A DNA stretch of 64,000 bases from the NCBI GenBank assembly GCA_039970095.1, contig JBDVMP010000106.1:23173-87172 (forward strand). The letters run 5' to 3'. The notes under the pieces were generated by a model, which had not been told where the DNA came from, did not search any database, and worked only from the letters and a program-made list of their open reading frames with translations. The position numbers and the translations under genes are program-made. The stretch comes from JAMZMI01 sp039970095 (GTDB lineage: Bacteria > Bacteroidota > Bacteroidia > Cytophagales > Cyclobacteriaceae). The first letter of the stretch is position 1. Each line of letters begins with the position of its first letter. Shown in pieces: positions 18,407-27,200 of this stretch.

Positions 18407-19969
18407 ATGAAGTTTAAACTCATTGTTTTTTTTGTAAGTATTCTTTCATCATTTATTTCTTTGGCTCAAAATCACGGGACCAGGGAAGACCGAGAAGCCC
18501 TTTTTGATTACATACTGAGCAAGACTGAAGATAGAGAGGCCAGGTCGGCGATAAAAGAAGCTAGTTTCGGTATCGATGTGATGGAGGAGATGGAAAGCGT
18601 GAGGGTGGAATTTCTTGCTGCTCAAAATGATACTGATTTGTATTATGCCATTCAAAAGCTTAGCGCCAAAAGAAAGGATCGACACTTATCAGTGGATGTT
18701 ATAGAAGGAGGGCTTGTGCTTCCGGCGATAGACAAAGGGCAGGCACCAATTCGTTTTTATCCCGATTTCGGAAAGGACGAAATTGTGTTTTTTGTGGCAG
18801 ACTTGGGAACCAATATCGATCAGGCCGGAAAGAAACCTGCTCTTGGAGATATACTGGTTTCAGTAAATGGAGAGCCTGTTTTGGATTACATGAACAAGGT
18901 TTCTGAATACACACGGTTTTCAACCTGGAACAATTTTTATGTAAGATTCGCCTATAGCCTTGGGCTAAAATCGGACAACCTTCCTCCTTCATTTTTCAAG
19001 GAAGACCTTACACTTACTTTGAAAAAGAACAACGGAAAAACCTACGAAGTGACCCTGCCATATATGGATGAGATAGAGTGGAAAAGAGGTTGGGTAGATA
19101 AGTCTTATGATGGCTTTAAAAAGGTGGAGACTTTTAATTTTGACTCATTCGAACTCTATGTGCCTACTGACAAAAAGAACAAAACTTTGCTGCTGTGGTG
19201 GTACGGATTTCGGGGCGACTTGCCGGATGCTGCAGACGCACTGGTGGAATACGCTTCAGTCAATGATTTACTGGATTATGACCTCATCATTGATGCCATC
19301 AATAGCCGTGGAGGAAGTCAGGGGGCATACGCGCTGGCCAGACTCACCTCGGTTCCATTTAGAACCACTGGTGGAAACTTGAAACTTAGTGATATCACCA
19401 GCGACTTCATTGCCGGGTACACAGACAGATACCTGAGTCGCAAAGCCATAATGGATGGTGAAGGCAGAGAAACAGAGGACGATGGAACCTGGGCCATAGA
19501 CTGGCTACACGGTCCCGTGCTCAAAGGCCTGGCCGCCGGTCAGGAGTATAGTAACAACACACCATTCAAATGTGCGCATTTGCCGCATTATTCAGATTGG
19601 ATGATGGCACCAGCCGAAAAGCATTTTACTGGAAAGATGGTGGCTCTTTTTGGCCCATGGGGTGGTTCACACCTTACACAGTTCTCGAGCATGCTCATAG
19701 ACAACCAGTTGGCGTACACCATTGGAATGCCGGATGGAGGTTATAGCAACACCTGGGAATGGGAAGAAGACCTGGTTTTCCCGACTACCGAAAAACCTGT
19801 TGTGTCTTTTATGTGGAGCATCGGTCATACGGTTCGCCCTAATGGACAAGTAGCAGAGGGCAATCCGCCAATGGTAGATGAATATATCCCTGTCACTCAA
19901 AAAAACTATTTCACCTACAAAACTACGCTTGTAGAGAAAGCACTCGATTGGCTCAAGGAGTCTAAATAA
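18407..19969 (+). CDS. Secreted S41-like (C-terminal processing protease-like) protein
   Basis: This 520-aa protein has a signal peptide ending ISLAQ. A PDZ-like stretch follows at about residues 130-160 (KPALGDILVSVNGEPVLDYM). The C-terminal half has features of S41 peptidases: LIIDAINSRGGSQGAY in place of the IDLRxNGGG strand, and GPWGGSHLTQFSSMLIDN in the catalytic-Ser region. Motifs are divergent, so activity is uncertain and the Ser is only proposed. It lies 5 bp behind the symporter gene and 18 bp before the BNR protein. It probably acts in the periplasm or outside the cell on peptides that feed the symporter and aminotransferase (inference). Confidence 0.75.
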   Translation: MKFKLIVFFVSILSSFISLAQNHGTREDREALFDYILSKTEDREARSAIKEASFGIDVMEEMESVRVEFLAAQNDTDLYYAIQKLSAKRKDRHLSVDVIEGGLVLPAIDKGQAPIRFYPDFGKDEIVFFVADLGTNIDQAGKKPALGDILVSVNGEPVLDYMNKVSEYTRFSTWNNFYVRFAYSLGLKSDNLPPSFFKEDLTLTLKKNNGKTYEVTLPYMDEIEWKRGWVDKSYDGFKKVETFNFDSFELYVPTDKKNKTLLLWWYGFRGDLPDAADALVEYASVNDLLDYDLIIDAINSRGGSQGAYALARLTSVPFRTTGGNLKLSDITSDFIAGYTDRYLSRKAIMDGEGRETEDDGTWAIDWLHGPVLKGLAAGQEYSNNTPFKCAHLPHYSDWMMAPAEKHFTGKMVALFGPWGGSHLTQFSSMLIDNQLAYTIGMPDGGYSNTWEWEEDLVFPTTEKPVVSFMWSIGHTVRPNGQVAEGNPPMVDEYIPVTQKNYFTYKTTLVEKALDWLKESK

Positions 19970-19987
19970 GAAAATTTATACCTCGTC

Positions 19988-22861
19988 ATGACAACCAACA
20001 AGCTTTTTATACTTTTCATTTTATTTCTGTCGGTGGATTCTTTGCTGGCTCAACCACTGCAATATGAAAACATCGGTCCGTCACGAGGCGGTCGTGTAAC
20101 TGCGGTTGCCGGCGTGGAAACAGCTCCCAACGTGTTTTATATGGGCGCAACCGGAGGAGGACTTTGGAAGTCCGAAAATTTCGGTGCTAGCTGGAGCAAT
20201 ATCTCCGACGGGTATTTCAGTACTCCTTCTATTGGCGCTATTGCCGTATATCAGCAAAACCCTGATATCATCTATGTAGGGACAGGGTCTGACGGAATCC
20301 GCAGCAATATCATCGTGGGCAAAGGGGTTTACAAATCTACCGATGCAGGCAGTACATGGTCGTTTGCGGGGCTGAAAGATGCCGGACAAATAGGGACGGT
20401 TTTGATCCATCCTGAGAATCCCGAATTGGTCTATGTCGCGGCAATAGGACACCCTTTTAAGAAATCTAAAGAAAGGGGCGTTTACCGATCTAAAGATGGT
20501 GGTGAAAACTGGGAAAATGTTCTCTTTTTGTCCGACTCGGTTGGAGCTCTTGACATGGAGTTTGCTCCCAATAACCCGCAGATGATTTATGTGAGTATGT
20601 GGCGGGCAGAGCGCAAGCCCTGGACCATAATCAGCGGTGGTGCCGAAGACGGTATTTATAAATCCACAGACGGTGGGGATAGCTGGGAGCGTAAGTCGGA
20701 AGGACTACCAACCGGGCTCACAGGTAAGATCGATTTTGCGGTGAGTGCTCAGAAACCTGAGCACGCCTGGGCACTGATACAGGCAGATGGTGGGCAGCAG
20801 GGGTTGTACCTCTCAGACGATTATGCAGAGAGCTGGGCCAAGGTAGAAATGCCACCTGAAACGCACAAAAGCATAATGTACCGTCCTTTCTATTTTACCA
20901 ATCTGGATGCTAACCCTCAAAATGCAGATAATATTTGGGCGGGAACGAAAGTTTTTTGGACAAGTTATGATGCAGGAAAAACATGGAAGAAAATACCTTC
21001 TACCCATGCCGATCACCACGATCTCTGGATCAATCCTATGGACACCACCATTTTAATAGAAGGAAACGACGGAGGTGCATCAGTCTCTCGGGATGGGGGG
21101 CAGCAGTGGTCCACAGTTTTTAACCAGCCTACGGCCGAACTTTATTCCTGCCATGTAGATGATCAATATCCCTATTATGTTTACTCGGGGCAGCAAGACA
21201 ACTCCACGATTAGAGTGCCAAGCGCACAGCCATATTCGGACGTGCTCAATAGTAATGACAATCATCACATGAGTGATATGATGTACTGGGAAGATTGTGG
21301 TGGATGTGAGACAGGACCTGTCATTCCCAAGCCGGGAAATCCGGAGGTGATTTATGCCAATTGCAAGGGGCAGTTCAGTGTGTACTATCGCAATGTTGGT
21401 GTGGAGCAGCGATACTATATAGGAGCAGAAAGCCTTTATAGCAATCATCCTGACAGCATCACCTACCGATTTCAACGCGTGACGCCTATGGAGGTATCGC
21501 CACACAATCCGGATGTGGTGTATTATGGATCTCAGTTTCTACACAAAACCGACAATGGAGGCCAGACATGGTCGCAAATCTCCCCGGATCTCACAGCAAA
21601 TGAACCTGAGTTTAGAATGCGGAGCGGTGGCCCTATAGATGAGGATATATCCGGAGAAGAATATTATGGGGTATTGTACGCCATACGGGAGTCTCCACTC
21701 AAAGCTGGAGTTATTTGGACAGGGTCAAACGACGGATTGTTTCATGTCACCCAGGATGGCGGGCAGACCTGGGCCAACATCACCCCGGACATGCCCAAAG
21801 GGGGGCGGGTATCCAATATTGAAGTCTCTCCATTTGATCCGGCCAGGGCGTATTATGCCGTGTATAGAGATTATTTGGGAGATGATACGCCTTACCTGTA
21901 TGCGACAGATGATTATGGTAAGAGTTGGAGCCTGCTCACAAACGGAATTCCCGCGGACTATCCTGTGAGGGTTGTAAGAGAAGACCCCAACCGCGAAGGC
22001 TTGCTTTATGCCGGTACAGAATTTGGATTGTTCGTATCCTTCAATGCAGGTGGCGATTGGCAGTCCTTTCAAAGGAATTTGCCAATCGTTCCTGTTACTG
22101 ATATGCGCATACATCGTGGTGATTTGGTGCTTTCTACCCTCGGGCGTTCCTTTTGGGTGATGAAGGATATTTCACCGCTGTGGTCACTGGATTTGAATCA
22201 AAAAATAAAAAAACCGATTTTGTATAAACCTCGCAATACTGTTGGTGGCGTTTCTAAAATACAGTTTTCTCTTCCTTCGAATATCAAGGATTCAGTCGTG
22301 CATTTTGAGTTCAGAAAAGAGGGTCTTTTGGTTCATGCCAAAACCGAAAACCTGAATGTGATGGAGCCGGACGAATGGGGGATAAGAACCACGGAGTGGG
22401 ACTTGAAACATTACCTCAGCAACGGAGAGAAGGATTTTATGGGGCCTAAAGTTGCGCCCGGAAAGATTGAAGTTACCATGCGGTTTGCCGGAAAGAAAGT
22501 TTCCCAGTCGTTTGACTACACGATCCATCCCAACCTGATAGAAATTGGTGTGACAGAAAGTGATCTCGCCGAGCAGGAAGAGTTGGGCTTGAAGGTAGCA
22601 AGACTCGTGGTGGGTATCGAGCAGCATATTGCAAGCCTGGAAAGAGACCTGAAGAAAGCCAAAGGTACCGATGCTGAAAAAATGCTGAAAGCCGAATTGT
22701 CCAGGTTCAAAAAAGGACCGAAGCGATATGATGAACCTCAAATCCTTGAGCATTCGAAATATCTATATACCATGATCACTAAGGAAGATCAAAAGCCGGG
22801 TGAGGATGCGTATGCCAGATACGAATATCTTAAAAAAAGCTTTGAGAAAATGATAAAGTAG
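19988..22861 (+). CDS. Secreted BNR/VPS10-like beta-propeller protein
   Basis: This 957-aa protein has a signal peptide ending SLLAQ. Repeated Asp-box motifs follow, such as KSENFGASWSN, KSTDAGSTWSF, RSKDGGENWEN, KSTDGGDSWER and KTDNGGQTWSQ, which mark two stacked sortilin/VPS10-like propellers across about residues 25-720. A beta domain and a coiled-coil-prone charged tail (HIASLERDLKKAKGTDAEKM) follow. Such proteins are often labelled glycosyl-hydrolase-like but lack shown activity. It is the last gene of the aminotransferase-symporter-S41 run, 18 bp after the S41-like gene. Its role may be binding or scaffolding at the cell surface. Confidence 0.85.
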   Translation: MTTNKLFILFILFLSVDSLLAQPLQYENIGPSRGGRVTAVAGVETAPNVFYMGATGGGLWKSENFGASWSNISDGYFSTPSIGAIAVYQQNPDIIYVGTGSDGIRSNIIVGKGVYKSTDAGSTWSFAGLKDAGQIGTVLIHPENPELVYVAAIGHPFKKSKERGVYRSKDGGENWENVLFLSDSVGALDMEFAPNNPQMIYVSMWRAERKPWTIISGGAEDGIYKSTDGGDSWERKSEGLPTGLTGKIDFAVSAQKPEHAWALIQADGGQQGLYLSDDYAESWAKVEMPPETHKSIMYRPFYFTNLDANPQNADNIWAGTKVFWTSYDAGKTWKKIPSTHADHHDLWINPMDTTILIEGNDGGASVSRDGGQQWSTVFNQPTAELYSCHVDDQYPYYVYSGQQDNSTIRVPSAQPYSDVLNSNDNHHMSDMMYWEDCGGCETGPVIPKPGNPEVIYANCKGQFSVYYRNVGVEQRYYIGAESLYSNHPDSITYRFQRVTPMEVSPHNPDVVYYGSQFLHKTDNGGQTWSQISPDLTANEPEFRMRSGGPIDEDISGEEYYGVLYAIRESPLKAGVIWTGSNDGLFHVTQDGGQTWANITPDMPKGGRVSNIEVSPFDPARAYYAVYRDYLGDDTPYLYATDDYGKSWSLLTNGIPADYPVRVVREDPNREGLLYAGTEFGLFVSFNAGGDWQSFQRNLPIVPVTDMRIHRGDLVLSTLGRSFWVMKDISPLWSLDLNQKIKKPILYKPRNTVGGVSKIQFSLPSNIKDSVVHFEFRKEGLLVHAKTENLNVMEPDEWGIRTTEWDLKHYLSNGEKDFMGPKVAPGKIEVTMRFAGKKVSQSFDYTIHPNLIEIGVTESDLAEQEELGLKVARLVVGIEQHIASLERDLKKAKGTDAEKMLKAELSRFKKGPKRYDEPQILEHSKYLYTMITKEDQKPGEDAYARYEYLKKSFEKMIK

Positions 22862-22920
22862 TGCGAAGAAGCTTGAATCGCGCGCTTATCAGATTGAAAA
22901 TTGTACATTATCAACAACAT

Positions 22921-22950
22921 AGAAAGGCCCTTGGCGGAGGGTCTTTCTTG
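22921..22950 (+). terminator. Hairpin terminator after the BNR-protein gene
   Basis: AGAAAGGCCC (22921-22930) pairs with GGGTCTTTCT (22939-22948), with one G-U pair. Only a short, weak T tract follows. Confidence 0.55.
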
Positions 22951-23026
22951 TTGGGGGATAAAAGCCCGCGACATTTCCAACGATTCTGCAAGCAAATGGG
23001 ACTATATAGCAAACCCAACGATGATC

Positions 23027-23473
23027 ATGAAAAAGCTCATTTTTTTACTTGCTATCCCTGTTTTACTTGCCTGCGAAGAAACAGACAATGGACCCGAGTG
23101 TCCTCCTAATGCAAGCTGCATCGAACCCATAGACCTCAGTCAGTCCTATCTGGACTCTATGCGAATGGCCATCATCGATTTTGCTGTGACATCTACCTGT
23201 AGTGAAACGGAAACATGCCATTTTATTGGGTTTGGTAGCAAGCCATGTGGCGGCCCGTGGGAGTATCTGATTTATAATACCGAAGCGGACACTGCCTATC
23301 TGCATGATTTGGTTGCTAGCTACAATGACCTGGATAAACAATACAATGTAGAATCAGGAAAAGGTTCCGATTGTGCCATAGCTCCTGCACCTGATAGCGT
23401 AATATGCGATGGCCCTGGATGCGTAGCGTACCGTCAGGGCGTGGCTTATAGCGATGGCATCTGCTGCAATTAA
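23027..23473 (+). CDS. Small cysteine-rich lipoprotein of unknown function
   Basis: I chose the ATG at 23027 because it begins a lipoprotein signal (MKKLIFLLAIPVLLACEET). The in-frame ATG at 23021 is an alternative, and the reading frame further upstream is not protein-like and overlaps a terminator. The mature ~130 residues carry about ten cysteines (PECPPNASC, CSETETC, CDGPGC and a C-terminal CCN), implying disulfides outside the cytoplasm. GFGSKPCGGPWEYLIYN is the only distinctive segment. I do not recognise the family. It lies between a terminator and a repeat cluster, so it is probably expressed alone. Confidence 0.8.
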   Translation: MKKLIFLLAIPVLLACEETDNGPECPPNASCIEPIDLSQSYLDSMRMAIIDFAVTSTCSETETCHFIGFGSKPCGGPWEYLIYNTEADTAYLHDLVASYNDLDKQYNVESGKGSDCAIAPAPDSVICDGPGCVAYRQGVAYSDGICCN

Positions 23474-23490
23474 AAAATGAAGTTCCTACA

Positions 23491-23659
23491 CCGTCATTGT
23501 GAGCGAAGAGCAACGCGGCGTAACAATCTCATCATGGCTACCTCGGATGGACTTATGGAGAGGATGATCTCTCATCTAATCATGAGATTCTCTCACCCTT
23601 CGTTCCTCAGGGTTCGGAATGACGGAAATAAAGGGGAGTGCCTCAGGTTCGGAATGACG
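23491..23659. repeat. Palindromic CGTCATT-type dispersed repeat, copy B
   Basis: This is the clearest copy. It starts CCGTCATTGTGAGCGAAG and ends CTCAGGTTCGGAATGACG, with the conserved interior AACAATCTCATCATGGCTA and GAGATTCTCTCACC. It is nearly identical to copies A and D over the interior, and the right end is duplicated (two GGAATGACG). Confidence 0.88.
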
Positions 23660-23668
23660 TTGTTTTTA

Positions 23669-23804
23669 CCGTCATTGTGAGCGAAGAGCAACGCAGCGTA
23701 ACAATCTCCCGAACACCAGCCACAAACGCAACAACAAGGAATCGCGGTAGTCCTTGGCATTATGAGATTCTCTCACCCTTCGTTCCTCAGGGTTCGGAAT
23801 GACG
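23669..23804. repeat. Palindromic CGTCATT-type dispersed repeat, copy C
   Basis: It starts ten bases after copy B in the same orientation. The ends are the same but the interior differs: after CAATCTC comes a unique ~50-base stretch, then ATTATGAGATTCTCTCACCC and the right end. The 743-base gap 23474-24216 is filled by copies B, C and D, a GC-rich hairpin (23834-23848) and two terminators; I see no gene in it. Confidence 0.85.
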
Positions 23805-23899
23805 GTGATGAGGGGGAGTAGCCTCCACACCCGCTCGGCTTAGCCGAGTGATATTTACCCTCTCTTCACCTAATTTCCTGGCAGGAGGCACTATCCAAC

Positions 23900-23937
23900 C
23901 CTGTCAGGTTTCTAAAACCTGACAGGTTTTTTGTTTT
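23900..23937 (+). terminator. Strong rho-independent terminator
   Basis: CCTGTCAGGTTT (23900-23911) and AAACCTGACAGG (23915-23926) form a perfect 12-bp stem with a three-base loop, followed by a T-rich tract. Hairpins of this sequence are common in Bacteroidota, from memory. It serves plus-strand transcripts arriving from the small lipoprotein gene. Confidence 0.85.
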
Positions 23938-23952
23938 TAATGCCGTTCCATA

Positions 23953-24119
23953 CCGTCCTTGTGAGCGAAGAGCAACGGAGCGTAACAATCTCATCATGGC
24001 TACCCCGAATGGACTTGTGGTGAGGATGATCTCTCATCTCATCATGAGATTCTCTCACCCTTCGTTCCTCAGGGTTCGGAATGACGGAAAAGTGAGCGTA
24101 CCTCAGGTTCGGAATGACG
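23953..24119. repeat. Palindromic CGTCATT-type dispersed repeat, copy D
   Basis: It starts CCGTCCTTGTGAGCGAAG and ends CTCAGGTTCGGAATGACG, with the same interior as copies A and B, including GATGATCTCTCATC. It has a duplicated right end. Confidence 0.87.
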
Positions 24120-24143
24120 TGAAGCATCGGTGGGTTCTTTTAG

Positions 24144-24177
24144 ATAAAAAAGAAGCCCGACTCCAAAGGAGCCGGGC
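24144..24177 (-). terminator. Terminator of the giant secreted-protein gene
   Basis: On the minus strand GCCCGGCTCC-TTT-GGAGTCGGGC forms a stem with one mismatch. It is followed by TTCTTTTTTATC. Confidence 0.85.
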
Positions 24178-24216
24178 CAGGTTGCTGTTTCTATTTATCA
24201 ACCCATGTTCTAACTC

Positions 24217-27200
24217 TTACCTTTTAATTAACCTTTCGGACATATTTCCGGAAAGGATCATGTAGATGCCAGGAGAGAGACTGGTAACGTCTATTTTCCT
24301 ATTGGTCATGCTTTTCAATACTGTTCTTCCTTCCAGGTCAAGGATATAGATCGGTTCTGATTGCGGAGCTTGCACCAAAACAAAGTCCGAAGTAGGGTTA
24401 GGGTAAACTTCAAACGCTATGTCCTGAATATTGGAAAGCACGGGCTCTATCAATTCAAATACGCCGCTGGCAGAACCTTCATAGTTTACATCGTCTATGG
24501 TTACCTCTACCTGATATATTCCCACGGAAGTTGGAGCTGCTGTTTCTCCATTATAAGTTATGGTTACGCTCAAGTCAGCCGGAGTGGTAACTATTGTTGG
24601 CGTTTTAGCTGTGCCATCTACTTCTTGCTCTAAGTCGGACAGTGCGATAGTGGCTGATGCTTTTACGATAGTGAGTGTTCCATCCACGTAGTTGAAGGTG
24701 TAGTTGTCAGCCGAGCCTCCGCTCACCGTAATCGGGTAAGCACCCACATCGCTGCTGGCAGTTGCTGTGGTGCTGCCTACAGGAGCAGATATCAACACAG
24801 ATGCATCTTCGCCATTCACAAAACCGGTGATTGATCCAGTGAGGTCGGGAATGGCATCTCCGTAGGTGATTTCCTGGTTATTGGCTGTGGCAGTCAACAC
24901 AGCAGGGGTGACCGTAAAGGTTTGGCGCACAGCTTCGGCAGGCAGGAAGCTGTCATTTCCGTTTTGCGTTGCTTCTATGGTAACAACGCCTACTCCTGAG
25001 AAGGAAGCCTGATCGAAAGTTAAGCTGGCAGGACCCTCTATGACAGTATAGCTCACGGTAAGCCCACTGGAAGCTGTTGCGCCAAGTACTACGCCCACAC
25101 CATATTGCTGATCTGAGATTGCACTGAAAGTGATAGTCTGAGCCTGCTGAAATGGCAAAACATTTACGACCACAGTAGCTGATGCTGTATTGCCAGAAGG
25201 GTCGGTTCCCGTTAGACTCACAGTGTTTTGTCCTAAGTCTGAGGTGGTGAATGCAGATTTATCTAAAGTGAGTGTCAGACTACAGTTGTCCGATGAGCCA
25301 TTGTCCACATCGGAGGTTGTTATGGTGGCTTGTCCGGCGGCATCCAGTCGTATATCTATATTTTGTGTCGCTACCACAGGATCTGTTACATCTACTACCG
25401 TCACGGTAGCTGAAGCGCTTGCAGTATTGTCACTTGCATCTGAAGTTGAGAGTGTTACTGTATTGGCCCCCAAATCACTACAAGAAAAAGTGCTCAGGTC
25501 GATGCTCATGTTCTCGATAGCACAATTGTCCAAACTACCATTGTCGATATCAGCCGTGGTGATGGTTGCAGCGCCCGAAGCATCCAACTCGATTGTAATA
25601 TCCTGGGTAATGACCGTAGGAGAGGAGGTGTCTTCTACGGTTACTGTGGCTGTTGCCGTACTTGTATTTCCCGAAGCATCCGAAACCGTAAGGGTTACTG
25701 TATTGGCACCCAAATGAGCGCAAGTGAAGTTGGTCACGTCCAGGGTCATCTGATCTATTGCGCAGTTGTCAGTACTTCCATTGTCAATATCGGAAGCCAG
25801 GATAGTAGCCAATCCATCTGCATCAAGCGATACGGTGATGTCCTGAGCTACAGCTACCGGAGCGATAGTTTCAGTTACTGTCACGGTGGCAGTAGCGGTT
25901 GATGAATTTCCGTGGTTGTCTGTTATTGTTAGTGTTACGGTGTTTTCACCTACATGAGTACAATTAAAGGCATCAATGTCCAGCTCCATATTTGCTATAC
26001 CGCAATTGTCAGAAGACCCATCGTTGATTTCTGAAGCCGTAATGGAGGCGTTTCCGCTCTGATCCAGAGTCACGCTGATGTCCTGAGTAGTGGCCATGGG
26101 AGCAGAGCTGTCTTCAATCGTTACAGAAGCTGTAGCGGTGCTTGTGTTTCCGGAGGCATCTATTACGGTTAGTGTCACTGTGTTTGGTCCGATATTACTA
26201 CAATCAAACTGAGTGACATCAATTGCCGTGCTGGCAATAGAGCAATTGTCAGAGCTTCCAGCGTCTATATCTGAGGCTGAAATAATAGCCAGGCCATCAC
26301 TGTCAAGTGCAACTGTAACATCCTGAGCAATGGCTGTAGGGGCAATTTGGTCTTCCACAGTTACTGTCGAGGTAGCTGAATTTGTATTTCCAGAAACATC
26401 TGAAACCGTCAGTGTGACTGTGTTGCCACTTAAATTGTCACAAGTAAAATCAGTGATATCTAAAGTCATTTGGTCGATAGCACAGTTGTCAGAGCTGCCG
26501 TCGTTGATATCTTCGGCTGTAATTGATGCTACCCCGTCACTATCCAAATACACCGTCAGATCTTGCGTGATCGCCGTTGGCGCTATTGCTTCTGTGACCG
26601 TTACGATTGCTGTTGCATCGGCGCTTTTGCCTGAGTTGTCAGTGACTGTGAGGGTGACGTTGTTGTCTCCTATATGTGAGCAGTCAAAAGAAGTGATATC
26701 TGCAACTATGCTGGCGATACCACAATTGTCGTTTGAGCCATTGTCTATATCCGAGGCGAGGATGGTGGCCGCACCTGATTGATCAAGTGAAACAGAGATA
26801 TCCTGTGTGATCACAATGGGATTTGTATTGTCCATTACAGTAACTGTTGCCGATGTTGTGTGACTATTGCCAGAAGGATCCGTTGCTGTAAGGGAAACTG
26901 CATTGGCGCCAATCATGCTGCAGTCGAAACTGGTAATATCTAGTTCCAGGGTGGAAACTGAGCAATTATCAGAGCTTCCATTGTCAACTTCTGAAGCGGA
27001 GACAGTAGCAAGACCATCGGCATCTAAAGCCACTGAGATATCTTGTGCAATTGCAACTGGACTGGTGTTGTCTTCTACGGTGACAGTTGCAGAGGAAGAA
27101 CTTTCATTTCCGGACGCGTCTGTTACGGTAAGAGTTACGGTGTTGGTTCCCAAATCTGCGCACGAAAAATCAGATATATCTAGTGCCATTTGATCAACAG

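Noticed and set aside
23477..24265. Several short open frames on both strands
   Set aside because: All translate the dispersed repeats and terminators; similar peptides reflect repeat DNA, not genes.
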